A DNA stretch of 64,000 nucleotides from Platanthera guangdongensis (Eukaryota; Streptophyta; Magnoliopsida; Asparagales; Orchidaceae), in the NCBI GenBank assembly GCA_039583875.1, contig CM077162.1, positions 114,110,589-114,174,588 on the forward strand. Reading direction: 5' to 3'. Both the position numbers and the translations under genes were made by a program. The notes beneath the pieces were generated by a model, which was given only the letters and a program-made list of their open reading frames with translations, was not told the origin of the DNA and ran no database searches. This document shows positions 24,708-36,764 of this stretch, one piece after another. Positions within the stretch are counted from its first letter, which is position 1. The number at the start of each line of letters is the position of its first letter.

Positions 24708-24965
24708 TAGAAGTTCGACGAATATCGCTGATCATTCGTCGAGCATTGGTCCATTCGTCGAACGGAGTTCGACGAATATCGCTGTTCATTATTCGAGCGT
24801 CGAGCGGAGGTCGATGAATTTCATTACCCATTCGTCGAACGGAGTTCGACGAATATCGCTGACTGTCGAGCAGAGTTAGATGGATATCGTTACACATTCG
24901 TCGAATGGAGTTCGACGATTATCACTGTCCATTTGCCGAGCGTCGAACGGAGTTCGATGAATATT
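24708..24965. repeat. TCGTCGAAC-type hairpin array in element C 5' LTR
   Basis: Repeats of about 38-78 bp contain a perfect inverted repeat: ATTCGTCGAAC, loop GGA, GTTCGACGAAT (24753-24777 and 24830-24854), followed by ATCGCTG. Diverged copies lie on both sides. Confidence 0.9.
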
Positions 24966-26365
24966 GCCGGTTGTCGTAAGGAAAATCTGCCGAATTTGTT
25001 GGGACTTAGAATTTGTCTCCGTTTTTGTCCAATTTTGGCGGGTTTAGTCCTTAGCATGGTTTCAGGACTGGTTTTAGTTTATCTTGAGGTTTGATCTTGG
25101 GATTTGGGTAGGTTTTGATGTTTCTTCGACTATGGAGGTTGGTAGTGGATAAAGGACCACCAATTGGATGTCAGTTGTGGATCGTTGCACTTGGCGGATG
25201 TTTGGTCTCTATTTTTTGAGGACTGGTAGTTGGGTTTGGACAAGTGGCCACCACCGCAGGGCCTCTGTTTTTTGAGACATTTGAGCATGGGAGCCTGGTT
25301 TGGGACAATTGGTCACCAACTCCGCCCGATTGATTTTGCCAAGTGTTAATGATTCACGTATTATTCGAGCTGTTTATGCTTAGTTTGCCTCTTAGATCAG
25401 TCTATGCTTTTTATGCAAATTCTTGTAGATACTATTGAAGCATGGTTTTGTTTTGCACTTGGTGCAATTACTTGATTGACTCATTTACTACTCATTTTAT
25501 TGTACTTATAATTATTTGGTTATGCAGCTGTGATCTTCAGCATTTTGTACTCGGGTTTGGTAGACCCATCTCTTACCTTGCACTTTTACCTGATTATTTT
25601 CCTTTGCTACTTGTATTTTTTTGCTGAGGTGTTCTTCTTTTGAATGCCTCAGGTTCAGGGCAGTAGCCGGTTGAGCGGCTAAGATTGGGAGCTTGCTCGT
25701 GGACTGCTTGTTGCAGGAGTTTTCCTCACCCTTGTGAGGTATTTTCTTAGGCTATTTTCTTTAGTACTGATATGCATGCTCACCAGTGGATTCATGTCAG
25801 GTTGTTGGTGCCCACTGGTGGTTTTCTTTTGAAATGCTGAGTACTTTGCTAAGCTGCTGTGTTGCCTGTTTTCTGTGGCTGTTTGTAATTGCTCTCTAGG
25901 AAGGTTTTATGTTAGGTTGCATGTTAGATATTTTTAACTTATAAAACTTTACTAATAGTATATCATACATGCCATCTCTTTCAAAACTAAGTCACTACTT
26001 TTAATTAACGTAAAGACATTTCCTATACTTATTATAAATCTAGAGTCTTGCATAACATAAGTTGTCTTTCAGGGACGTTTATACTCATATAGGATGTTAA
26101 AAATCAATTTAAACAAAGTATTTTCCACGACGTATAACTATATTTTTAATCGTGGACTAGTTGATCCACTAAGCTGAGGGATACGACTAACTGCTTAACC
26201 AAAACTAGAGTTTTCTTAAATAACTAATAAATCTTTCAAAAAGTGTTTAGATGTGGTCTCACATGAATGTTTGCAGTTATCCCCTGCCGACGTGACATCA
26301 CAACGCGTGTTTTCTCCTTACTTTAATATATCCTTTTATGCGGAGAAAATGCGGGTTTTGACAGT

Positions 26366-26379
26366 TGGTATCAGAGGGA
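26366..26379 (+). other. Primer-binding site, element C
   Basis: TGGTATCAGAGGGA lies two bases after the LTR end (initiator-Met type). Confidence 0.85.
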
Positions 26380-27047
26380 GGTTGTTTGACAATTGGCCGA
26401 GCAACCTTCTCTTGTTAGTGTTATTTGTCTAGTGACATTTCATACACACACTGATGTGTCATCAGTACATCTTGGCTGAAGCATGAATACTACACTCATA
26501 GCATGATAAGAAGTATACGAGGCATATTATGCAGTATGAGATACATAATATGTGTTTGTATATGGATCCACCATAGGTGGCAATATGTGGCGGTTATGTA
26601 GTATGAAATGCATAACCATCATCATATGGGTGCCCATTAGCACGTTTTCTTTTTTCCATTACATGCGATGTTATGTAGTATGGGATGCATAACATTTCAT
26701 GTGTACACCACTCATAACATCCATTAAGGTCTTTTTAGATTGCATAGCATAACATGCATGACATAACATTGCATCTGCACACATGCCAAGCTAAAGATTT
26801 ACATGATGACACATGTACACACATGATTTTGAGTAAAAAAGAATAAGAAATTCATGCATTCATGGTTTAGGCGCATGCGTCAGTAGGTTGACAGCTTATC
26901 ATCGTAAGTTTAGGCGTGACATCATGATTAAAAATCCTAGAGCAAGTTAGCAGCTTTAGCAGGTACTTAAGCATGTTTTGTCTGGACTATGTTGTTTGGT
27001 GCTAGTTGTTGGACAAGGTTTTGATTAGATGTTCGCTATCAGTTTAG
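26380..27047 (+). other. Element C 5' leader
   Basis: Non-coding sequence with several diverged copies of a motif like TATGTAGTATGNGATGCATAA (near 26530-26690), probably internal leader repeats. No coding signal. Confidence 0.55.
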
Positions 27048-27450
27048 ATGGCACCTAAGCATGTAGCGACTAGGTCGACTCCCTAGTCAGATGGCAAGTC
27101 TTCTGGTGCGTAGAGCGAAGCGATGATTGAAAGTCTGCGACAGAGTAATGAGACTTTGTCCAGACAGATGGTGGAGATGCAGACACAGATCCAAGAATTT
27201 TTATCAGTTGTGTCAGGAGAGTTGCCGCGAGTGCAGGACCCGGCTGTGGGTCACGCTGTTCCTGTTACCCCTACTCCTCTGGCGCCACCGGTGTTGTTGC
27301 CACCAAAGATGACGTTTATTTCGCACTTTCAGAGACTGGGACCCCTACTTATGATGGTAGGACAGACTTTATGGCCATAGATGATTGGATAATTGCCATC
27401 GAGGAGATGTTAGCTTACTCGGGAATTTTAGCGGACCAGAGGGTGATGGT
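27048..27450 (+). pseudogene. gag: Element C gag, N-terminal part
   Basis: Likely start ATGGCACCTAAG at 27048, with stops soon after. The frame opens at 27123 with a heptad-like region (SLRQSNETLSRQMVEMQTQI) typical of gypsy gag N-termini, then a Pro-rich linker. A frameshift near 27340 is followed by IDDWIIAIEEML, the start of the retrotrans_gag capsid domain. It ends at the element D insertion and resumes at 54603, where the VAAYQLKG reading joins exactly across the TSD atggt. Confidence 0.85.
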
Positions 27451-27875
27451 TGTCGTTGTATGGAGACCGGGCGGTCTGGCGGTCTGATTCTGGCAGTTTA
27501 GAGACAGGGCGGTCTGTCGGTTTCTCTCCTGTGGTTTGGTGGCTAGACTATTGTTGTGGTTATCCGGGCGGTCTGACGGTTGGTCTCAGGCGGCTTAGAG
27601 ACCGGGTGGGTTGGCGGTCTCCTATAGCGGCTTGTTCTCTCTTTCTTGTGGTAGCCAGGCGGTTAGCCTACTCATCTAACCGCGTGGCCTGTTCGGCTTG
27701 TTTTATGTTAAACCGCTTACACCTGTAATTGTTTACTCCCATATTGCTTAGTTGTATTCCCTCTCATCTCCTCCATTCTATAAAAGGGATGCTATACCTT
27801 TGTAATAGATACCTTTTTTGGATAATAAAATTTTTGTTACTCCAATTTTTTGGTCTCTTGTTTTCTATTCACACA
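27451..27875 (+). repeat. 5' LTR of element D (425 bp)
   Basis: Starts TGTCGTTGTATGG and ends TTCACACA, immediately before the PBS. It contains repeated GGGCGGTCT/GGCGGTCT motifs, a TATA box (TATAAAAGG, 27779-27787) and an AATAAAA signal (about 27823). Confidence 0.95.
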
Positions 27876-28427
27876 TGGTATCAGAGCCCTCGATTGTTTC
27901 CTCCTGATTCTGTGAGCTTCCTCTATCCGCGCGACCTGTCCGCGCGGCTTGCTCCTTCTTCTCATGACATATTTGCGACTTGTTTCTTCTGCCTGTTGCG
28001 CCCTATTTGCGCGGTTTCTGCCTCCTCTTTGTCGCTGCCCTTTGTGTGCGTGGCCTATCTCTTCTTTTTCTCCACGACCTGTTTTCACGGTTGCTTTGCC
28101 TCTTCTCTCCCCGCGATCTCCTTTTTTCGTACGGCTAGTTTCTGCTCGTGCGGTCTCTGCTCTGTTCGAACGACCTGTTTGCCTTTCTCGTGAACTCCTC
28201 CCAGTTCGCATGGTCTTCTCTCTCTCCTGTTCGCGCGGCCTTCTCTCTAGCCGTGCGACTGCTTTCCCTCTGATTTGCTCTACTTCTTGGCTATGGCCTT
28301 CCTAGCTGCAGGTCCTACTTGCCGGTCGCCTGGCTTGGTGTTTCTGCCCTTATCGTGGCAACCTTCTTTCTCTTCGCATCTTGCCATTCTCGCGTGGTCT
28401 CCTGTTTGATCGCGCAGTCTCTATTCT
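27876..28427 (+). other. Element D PBS and pyrimidine-rich leader
   Basis: The PBS is TGGTATCAGAGCC. The following 550 bp are C/T-rich with about a dozen degenerate copies of a CGCGCGGYCT-like motif separated by pyrimidines. The ORFs here, on either strand, look like low-complexity products and match no gag domain. Confidence 0.65.
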
Positions 28428-28915
28428 ATGGCCTCCACCTCCTCCACACAGTCCGCCTCGGTGGTCACATCTTTCGGTAGTGCCCACATTGTTACTCATG
28501 GCAGATGGTTGATCGACTATGGTGCTACCAATCATATGACAAAAAATCCTCAGTGTTTTTCTCTTCTAGAAACACATGATCGGTTGCCCCCTGTCTTTGT
28601 TGCGGACGGCTCTTCCTCACCGGTCAAAGGATGGGAGTGGTTCAAGTCACTCCGTCTCTTCGCCTGGCAGATACCCTCTATGTGCCCAAGTTCCCTTGTA
28701 ATTTATTATCGGTTACTTCTCTATGCAAGTAAGTACGATGTTCCATCACATTCACTCCTACTTCTTGTTCTTTTCATGATCTGGACTCCCAACGGACGAT
28801 TGCTACTGGGATTGAGAGCGGCGACCTCTACTTCCTCGATAACATTTCTGCTCTATCTGCCTTCTCCTCCTCCTCCTCTACAAATCTTCTCAAATGGCAT
28901 CTTCGTCTTGGTCAT
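28428..28915 (+). pseudogene. pol: Element D protease and start of GAG-pre-integrase
   Basis: The ORF starting MASTSSTQSA carries the protease motif WLIDYGATNHMT (Asp present; usual form W-DSGA-NHMT), then, after a frameshift near 28625, the LYVPKFPCNLLSV region. A stop-broken stretch ends in KWHLRLG, the first half of the HHCC integrase zinc domain. Element E is inserted directly after this. The protein continues at 51454. Gag appears missing: the initiator and Ser/Thr-rich start lead straight into the protease. Confidence 0.8.
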
Positions 28916-29060
28916 TGTTGGGTACATTGGTTTGAATGTACCTAATTTGAAGAAGCCTCACCCTACTCAATGATATACATCAAAATGTATTTGATGTATT
29001 TTGAGTTGCCTTGTGCAGGTTAAGTATTTGCAGGGAAAGATGAAAAGTTTCTAAGTCCAT

Positions 29061-29940
29061 GTGTCGACACCCAGAAGGAAAGTGTCGGCACTTAAAAAGA
29101 CTTGTGTCGACACCCAGACAAGCAGTGTCGACACTTGGAGTACTTGTGTCGACACTAGGGATGCAGAGTCGACACCCAGACAGAAAGTGTCGACACATAC
29201 AGTTTGTGTCGACACTCAATGAAGAGAAGTCCAGTGAAGCTGTGTCGACACTTAGAAGCAGTGTCGACACCTAGAGGAACTATGTCTACACCAGAATGTG
29301 TCGACACTTGGAGGCTGTGTCGACACTCAGCAAATTTCAGCAGAGTCTAAGTATAAGTGTCGACATAATGAGGAATGTGTCGACACACAGCAGAAGACTC
29401 AGCACTTGAATAAAGTGTCGACACAAGAAAGAATGTGTCGACACTCAGCAGAAGACTCAATACATGAAGAAAGTGTCGACACTAGGAGGCTGTGTCGACA
29501 CTTAGCAAAGTTCAACAAAATTCTAAGTACAAGTGTCGACACAAAGGAGATGTGTCGACACTCAGCCAAAGTCTCAACAAAAGAAAGAATGTGTCGACAC
29601 AAGGAGCTGTGTCGACACTCAGCAAGTATCAACACAGAAGACATGTGTCGACACCAAGAAGATGTGTCGACACTGAACAAGTTCAACACAAGAAGATGTG
29701 TCGACACAAAGGAGTTGTGTCGACACTTACAAGAATTCAACTAAGTACTGAAGAACAAGAAGTTGTGTCGACACACAATATCAGTGTCGACACATGATGA
29801 AGAAGCTGTGTCGAGAAGTGAATTCGACAACACAAGGAGTTGTGTCGACACCTTGAAGGCTAGTGTCGACACTTGGTCTACTTGTGTCGATACTTGTTTA
29901 TAAGTGTCGACACTTAAAGACAGACTGTCTCGACACTTTC
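29061..29940. repeat. GTGTCGACAC palindrome array in element E LTR1
   Basis: More than two dozen copies. Early ones start at 29061, 29082 (variant), 29104, 29125, 29146, 29166 (variant), 29187 and 29206, steps of 19-22 bp. The same array is in LTR3 (49545 to about 50421) and, truncated, in LTR2 (39123 to about 39470). Confidence 0.95.
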
Positions 29941-30070
29941 AGACAGTTACAAATATTTCAAGAACTGACTGGATGACATGACAGCTGCCATTCCAGCCGG
30001 TCTACTGCAACTGTCAGAGTTATCAGAAAACTATTAGGAACCGGATCAGCTGGTCACCATGAAGAAGGCC

Positions 30071-30079
30071 TATATATAG
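30071..30079 (+). promoter_or_regulatory. LTR TATA box, element E LTR1
   Basis: TATATATAG downstream of the array. The counterpart in LTR2 is at 39603-39611. In LTR3 it is shortened by two bases (TATATA, 50555-50560). Confidence 0.6.
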
Positions 30080-30972
30080 TCTTATACTGTCAACAGAAAG
30101 ACATGATCAATAGATTGAGATTAACAACAAGAGATCAACAATCAAAGAAGAAGATCTAGCTATTCATTCATTGAAGAATCAAGTGAAGATCTAAGAAGTT
30201 GGAGAGAGAGAGCTCCTTCTAAGAAGACAGCCGTTGGAACCAGGCTGTGAAGAAGGGTTCAGACCTAGTTCTGAATCTTAAGTTGCAGTGATTGAAGATC
30301 AGCAGCAGAGAATCAATCCTATTGTGTTCTACATTCAAGAAGCTTTGAAGAAAGCCAAGTGAGGTTGATCTCAGCAGAGTTCTTCCAAGAACTCATCAAG
30401 AACCTGTCAACTCATCTCTCTTTTTCTGAGTTGTAGGTATATACTTTTATTCTAAATTTCTTGTAGTATCCTTAGGGATCTGAGTTGTAAGCCTGTAATT
30501 ATAAAGGCTGAGTGGTAGGGCCTTTGTGCCTGAGTGTAGGAGATCTATTTCTCTGAGTGTAGGCCTGTTGTGGCTGAGTGTAGGCCTTGTGGCTGAGTGT
30601 AGGCCTTGTTGAAGGCTGAGTGTAGGTCTTTGGAGAAGACTGAGTTGTAGGGCCTTGGGCCTGAGCTGTAGGAACCTGTTTGGGGTTCTGAGTGTAAGAT
30701 CTGAGGATCTGAGATAGTGGAGGAGTTTGACCGAATCTAGTACACTACTAGATAGGCGAAGGGGGAAAGTGGATGTACCCAAATCTTGGGGAACCACTAT
30801 AAATCTGTGTGTTCACTGTGTGCATGTTTGATTCTGTGATTGCTAAGTGATTGCTGTAAAGAAGTAGTTGTAACTCTGTGATATAATCTGCAATCTGCCT
30901 AAAAAGTTTAAAAAAAGATTTAGTCACCTATTCACCCCCGCCTTTAGGTGATTAGGTACAATTTCTTTCAAG

Positions 30973-30986
30973 TGGTATCAGAGGGA
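30973..30986 (+). other. Primer-binding site, element E internal 1
   Basis: TGGTATCAGAGGGA two bases after LTR1. The same site follows LTR2 at 40502. Confidence 0.85.
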
Positions 30987-31074
30987 GGTTACTCAAAAAG
31001 GACTTAACTGTCTGAGTAGATCCTGTTTGCAGATTCAGTATAAGTAAAGTGCAGAATCAAGAAAATCAAGAAAC

Positions 31075-33084
31075 ATGGGTTCAATAGAGAATCATAAGGA
31101 ACTTGGATCCATGAAGTTGCCCATTTGCAGAAAATGGATTTTTGGCATCTAGAAAGAAAGGGTGAGACTGTTTATGGAAGCCTCAGACCCTAGAATATAT
31201 ATCACAGTTAAAGAAGGGCCATATGTGCCTATGAAGGTATCAATCTTAGATGCAAATCAGAGAACACCTAAAGACTTTTTTGAAATGACAAAAGATGAGA
31301 ATATTCTGGCCACCATGGACAAGAGGGCTCAGAATATCATTGTGAGTGCCATAGATGATGCTACATTTCAGAACTTAATACACTGTAAGACATCAAAGGA
31401 GATGTGGGATACTCTTATAGTGTACATGGAGGGTTCAGAAGAAGTGAGACAGGACAGAAAGTCTTTGTTAAACCAAGAATATGAAAGTTTCAGGCAAGGT
31501 AGGTCTGATAGCATAACAGAATGCTATAAGAAATTTTATAGGATTGTCAATGAGCTAATGTCCTATGGAAGAGAATTCAGCAATTGTGAGCTGAATGATA
31601 AGTTCTTGAGGTCCCTAACAAAGGATTGAGACACCAAGATCTGTGCCATAAGGGAAATTGCCAAGTTAGCAGACATCCCTCCTCCAACTTTGTTTGAAAA
31701 ACTGCTATCCTATGAAATGCAGTTGATGGTAAGGAAGGAGGAGGAGAAGACTACAAGAAGTGAGCACAAAGAAAGAGCAGTGGCATTCAAAACAGAAGCC
31801 ACCAAGAAATACAAAAGTAAGTCTCCATCTCCACCTCCAAAGGTTGCTGAGACTGAGTCAGATGAATCAGAAAGCAGGAATTCTGAGAGCTGTGAGAGTG
31901 ATAAGGACTTTGCAGCTTTCACAAGACACTTTCAGAAGTTCCTAAAGAAGAAACAGTGGAGGACTAAGCCATCCACAACACAGAGGTTATCAAAGAATGG
32001 CAGAAGAAAGCCCAAGTCAAATAGAACTTCATCTTCAAGGATAGTTTGTTATTGTTGTAACAAATAAGAACATGTTATTGCTGACTGTCCAGAGAAAAGG
32101 AAAGAGTCTAATGATAAGAAGAAGACTCAATTCAAGGGCAAGAAGGAAAGGTCCTTTGTTGCCAAGAAGGACAAAGGCCTGTCAGACATGTCTTCTTCAG
32201 AAACTGAGTCAGAAGCTGAAGCTTACATAAGACTGTTTGCTGGAGAAGAGGAAGAGGAGTTCATCCAGTTAATGAACTCTATATATGAGCAAGAGGACAC
32301 TCAGTGCCAAGGACTGATGGCCTTAACAGAAGGTGACAAAATCCAGGATCAGCCTGGACCTAGTAAGGTACAAAATTGTTCTTTAAGTTCAATTTCTAGT
32401 GATAGTTCAGATTCAGTTACATCAGTATCAAGTGATGCTAGTGGATCTGAATCTGAAGGGGATGTTCATCAGTTGATTGATGAATATAGAATTCTGTTGC
32501 AAGCATTTAAGAAAAGCAAAACCTTGGCTAAGAGTCAGGCTAAGGAGATTGCAAGTCTTAAAGATGCTGTAACTGATTTTGAGAAGCTGATTGATCAAAA
32601 GTTGAATGAAATAGCCAGACTGAAAAACATAACTGTTATTCAGATGGGGGCTATAACATTTAAGAATGATCAAATCAGAAATCTGGAGATTAGTCTTCAG
32701 AAGGAGAGAGACATTGTTGCAAGGTTTTCTAAACCAAAGTCTGTTCTACCCTTGATAGATGAATTTGTTCATCAAAAAGGTAAAACTGGATTAGGGTTTA
32801 CTAAACCTGCTAGGACTGTTCAGTCCAAGTCTAAGGGCAAAGCCCCAGTACTCAACAAGCCTGCTGTAGATAGAACAGCTAGGGTTGTACCTAAGCAAAG
32901 ATACAATAGATTTGAGTGCTGGTGCTGTGGCAAGGTAGGCCACTTTGCCATAGACTGTTGGCATAATTCTAATGCCAAGGTGAGTAGCAAACTGCCTGTT
33001 GGAAGATCTGCAGGTAGATTTGTTAAGAGGCAAACTAACCAGCACCAAGGACCCATGAATTCTTTGGGTTCTAAGGTCAACTGA
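31075..33084 (+). pseudogene. gag: Element E internal 1 gag
   Basis: ATGGGTTC at 31075, 669 codons to TGA at 33082, with no frameshift. The copia gag domain occupies residues 1-230. The first knuckle, near codon 325, is damaged (Gly to Glu plus a TAA at 32065). An acidic Ser-rich stretch and a coiled-coil-like segment follow, and the second knuckle (CWCCGKVGHFAIDC, about 32920) is intact. Nonsense codons are TAG at 31150 (Trp, shared with internal 2), TGA at 31627 (Trp) and TAA at 32065 (Gln). The terminal TGA lies in frame with pol and is matched by TAA in A and in internal 2. Confidence 0.92.
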
Positions 33085-36000
33085 TCTGTTTTGCAGGTGA
33101 GTCCAAGTGGCCATGCCCCAATATGGTACTTGGACAGTGGATGTTCCAGGCACATGACTGGAACTAGGGGATTGCTAAAGGACTACACACCAATCAAGGA
33201 TGGTCCTAAAGTCACCTTTGGTGGTTCTGAAAAAGGAATCATCAAGGGTTTTGGTAACATTTCTAGCACCCATATTACAATTACTCAAGTGGCTTATGTT
33301 AAATGTTTGAAACATAACCTTATTAGTATAAGTCAATTGAGTGATTTAGGATATGACATCTCATTTGTCAACGATGGTTGTCATATCAAGAGGTCAAATG
33401 ATCAAGAGATTATTTTGACAGGTTATAGAAAGAGAAATGTCTATTGCCTAGACATTATGTGTGAGACCAATGGTTCTCTAGTGTGTCTTGTAGCTGATGA
33501 GAAAGTCTCTCATTGTGTCAAATGGCACAAGAGGCTAGCCCATCTTAACTACAAGACAATTGGCCAACTCTATAGCAAAGAGTTAGTGAGGAATGGTCCT
33601 CAGGTTAAGTGTATTAAAGATGGAATATGTTCAGCTTGTCAAAAGGGCAAGCAGACTAGATCCACCTTTAATAGTATTGAAAACAAAGATGCTGTGAGGT
33701 GCTTATACCTTTTGCATATGGATCTCTTTGGTCCTATGCCAGTTCACAGCCTAGGTAGGAAGGTCTACATATTTGTGGTTGTAGATGACTACTCAAGGTT
33801 TTCCTGGGTGTTCTTCCTTAGACAGAAGTCTGAAACACCTAGTATCTTCTATAGCTTTGTCAAACAAATTCAGAATGAGTTAGACAGTACAGTGGTCAAA
33901 ATAAGAAGTGACCATGGTACTGAATTCCAATCTGATAGTATGACAAAACTATGTGAAGAATTTGGGATATTTCAGGAATTTTCTTCACCAAGAACACCTC
34001 AGAAAAATGGCATTGCTGAGAGGAAAAATAGAACCTTGATTGAGGCAGGTAGGACCCTATTAAGTGATACATCTCTCCCAGAATATTTCTGGGCTGAGGC
34101 AGTTAATACTGCATGCCATGTAATTAATAGGGCTACCATTACTAAGAGCCATAATAAGACCCCCTATGAGATTGTGAAAGTCAGAAAACCAAATCTATCC
34201 TATTTCAGGATCTTTGGTTATAAGTGCTTTATACTTAACAATGGAAAGTCTTACTTGACTAAGTTTGCTGCCAAATCCCAAGAGGGGATCTTTGTTGGGT
34301 ACAGCAACAATAGTAAGGCTTATAGAGTCTACAACTTGACTACTCCAGTTGTAGAAGAGTCAGTACATGTAGTATTTGATGAAGCTAGACTTATTAACAA
34401 TGAGTTGTCTAGAAGTATTTGCAGCTCCATAGGTGTGACTAAGAAGATGGACAAGCTCACTATTGAAGAAGGATCTACTGCAAGTCAGCATGTAGATGAT
34501 AGTGGCTGTTGTTCAGGGGGAGTACTACATGTACCTAATGCAGAAGAAGACCAAGGAGTGCAGCAAGTTGAAGAAGCTGAAGGAGTTCAACCTGAAGTCA
34601 GGCTGCCTCCAGCTAATAGACATCTAAGAGATCATCCAGCAGATCAAATCATTGGTGATCTAAGACAAGGGGTACAAACAAGGAGCAGAAATCTAAATGC
34701 AGTACTCTACTCCAGTTTTTTATCCCAAGTAGAGCCAAAGAAGTTTGAAGAAGCCATCCTAGACCCTCATTGGATTGAGGCAATGCAAGAGGAGCTGAAT
34801 CAGTTCAAGAGATGCAAAGTCTGGGAGCTTGTTGCTAAACCAAAAGACCACAACATAATTGGAACCAAGTGGATCTTTAGGAACAAGATGGATGAACATG
34901 GAGTGATTATTAAGAACAAAGCAAGACTGGTTGCTAAGGGATATAGACAGGAAGAAGGTATTGACTTTGATCAAACCTTTGCTCCAGTAGCCAGACTGGA
35001 GGCAATAAGGATGTTCTTGGCCTATGCAACCTATCAAGGTTTTAAAGTATACCAAATGGATGTTAAGTGAGCCTTTCTGAATGGTAATCTGAAGGAAGAG
35101 GTCTATGTGGAACAGCCATCAGGTTTTGTTGATTCAACTCAACCTAATTATGTCTATAGACTTAGGAAGGCTTTGTATGGGTTAAAACAAGCCCCTAGGG
35201 CTTGGTATGAAATCCTGTCTAGTTTCCTCATTGAGAATAAATTCACAAGGGGGAAAATAGACAAGACTCTATTCCTTAGGGAATCCAGAGGCAAGATCAT
35301 ACTAGTCCAAATATATGTAGATGACATCATATTTGGGTCTACTGAAAGTAGTCTTTGCAAAAGTTTGCAAAACTTATGCAAGGATAATTTGAGATGAGCA
35401 GTATGGGGGAACTTAAGTTCTTCTTGGGTCTCCAAGTTAGACCGACTGAGAATGGTTTATCCATATGCCAGTCTAAGTTCACCCTAGAACTGATAAGGAA
35501 GTATGGTATGGATTCATCCAGTACCATGAAAACTCCTATGGGGTCAAGTATGTCTCTTAGCAAAGATGATGTAGGGAAACCTGTAGATGAGACTTTGTAT
35601 AGAGGGATAGTTGGCTCCCTTCTATATTTTACTGCAAGTAGGCCCGATATCATGTATGCTACATGTGTCTGTGCTAGGTACCAAGCATGCCCTAAAGAGT
35701 CTCATTTGACAGCAGTCAAAATAATACTGAGATATCTTAAGGGCACTCCTTATCTAGGCCTTTGGTACCCTAGGAATGGAGACTTTGAACTGACAGGTTA
35801 TTCAGATGCAGATTTTGCAGGCTGCAAGGAAGATAGAAAAAGTACAACTGGAACCTGTCAATTCCTAGGTGGAAGACTGATATCATGGAGTAGCAAGAAG
35901 CAAACAAGTGTGGCTATCTCCACAGCAGAATCAGAGTATGTGGCTGCAGGAAGTAGCTGTGCTCAACTTCTATGGATACAACATCAGCTTGAGGATTATG

Positions 36001-36257
36001 GTATTCAAGTAAGTAGAACACCACTGTTTTGTGATTCTACTAGTGCTATATCTATTGCAAACAATCCTGCTTCCCATAGTAGAACTATACACATTGAAAT
36101 AAAATATCATTTTCTAAGGGAACATGTAGAAAAAGAAGATATTTCACTGGAGTATGTTAATACAGATAATCAACTAGCTGACATGTATACTAAGCCACTA
36201 GAAGAAACCAAATTCAATAGGTTTAAAATTGAATTAGGTATGATAAACTTAGAATAA
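33085..36257 (+). pseudogene. pol: Element E internal 1 pol (PR-INT-RT-RNase H)
   Basis: Continuous with gag after its TGA and open for 659 codons: protease [17 protein letters not shown] ([17 protein letters not shown]), integrase HMDLFGPM / RSDHGTEF / NGIAERKN with D, D and E present, and RT to QMDVK. A TGA at 35068 replaces a Ser codon. One A is lost near 35360 and a TAA near 35388 is shared with internal 2. [10 protein letters not shown] is intact. RNase H (SDADFAGC, STAESEYVAAG, CDSTSA, DNQLADMYTKPL) is open from 35394 to the stop at 36257. It is the most intact pol in the window. Confidence 0.93.
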
Positions 36258-36764
36258 GTTTATAGAAATGGCTAAGTAAAATAGTGTCGACACACAGAGT
36301 TGTCTGTGTCGAGACAGAGAATTGGTGTCGACACTTCAGAGAAAAGGTGTCGACACATCTAGGAAGTTGGTGTCGACACTTCAAAGAATTAGTGTCGACA
36401 CATGCCGTGTAGGTGTCGACACATCCAAGGTGGTGTCGACACTTAAGATTTACACAGAATTAAGCAAGTAAAGTCTCGACTAAGTGTCGAGTTAAGTGGT
36501 GTCGACACATAAACAAGTGTCGACACATATCTTCTGTCGACTATACTTGTGTCGACACATAGTTGTCGAGACATTATAAGTCTGTGTCGACACTTTTCAA
36601 CAGTGTCGACACAATTTGAGTTTGTTGACGCATCCTTTCATCTTCAATCCTAGAAAGGTATAAATAGGGTTTCAACATTGTCTGTCGACACGCTCACCAA
36701 AGTTTCGAGATCAAACTTGTGTGTCGACACCTCTCTTCTCTCAATTCAAATTCTTCAAACACTA
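36258..36764 (+). promoter_or_regulatory. Element E internal 1 spacer: GTGTCGACAC array plus TATA box before aORF
   Basis: Array copies start at 36284, 36306 (variant), 36325, 36347, 36370, 36392 and 36413, steps of 19-23 bp, with more to 36603. TATAAATAG is at 36659-36667. Two further copies (near 36681 and 36721) follow the TATA. The aORF ATGGCG is at 36765 in a plant-like start context. This is a candidate internal promoter. Confidence 0.7.

Larger units (their letters stand above)
23577..26363 (+). repeat. 5' LTR of element C (2787 bp)
   Basis: The first dinucleotide is TT where the 3' LTR has TG (TTTAACACCC against TGTAACACCC). It ends GTTTTGACA, two bases before the PBS. It contains a (TA)n microsatellite (about 23987-24024) and hairpin repeats (24708-24965). 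It is about 1.17 kb longer than the 3' LTR because that copy is internally deleted. Confidence 0.92.
28916..30970 (+). repeat. LTR1 (5' LTR) of element E (2055 bp)
   Basis: Starts TGTTGGGTACATTGG and ends TTTCTTTCA. It contains the GTGTCGACAC array (29061-29940), TATATATAG at 30071-30079 and CTGAGTGTAGGCCT-type repeats (about 30480-30670). Related to the A LTR but clearly diverged. Confidence 0.95.

Noticed and set aside
25442..25627. Short ORF in the C 5' LTR with hydrophobic residues
   Set aside because: AT-rich LTR sequence with no counterpart in the 3' LTR, where that region is deleted, and no known domain.
27837..28211. 124-codon Arg/Lys-rich ORF on the minus strand
   Set aside because: It is the complement of the pyrimidine-rich leader of element D, low complexity with no family resemblance.
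29059..29797. Open frames through the palindrome arrays on both strands (VDT/CRH/STL-rich peptides)
   Set aside because: They are translations of the GTGTCGACAC repeat and exist in several frames on both strands because a palindrome with about 21-bp period rarely creates stops.
32791..33155. Minus-strand ORFs opposite the gag-pol junction of E (also at 42320-42682)
   Set aside because: Antisense shadows of conserved gag sequence, repeated only because the element is duplicated.
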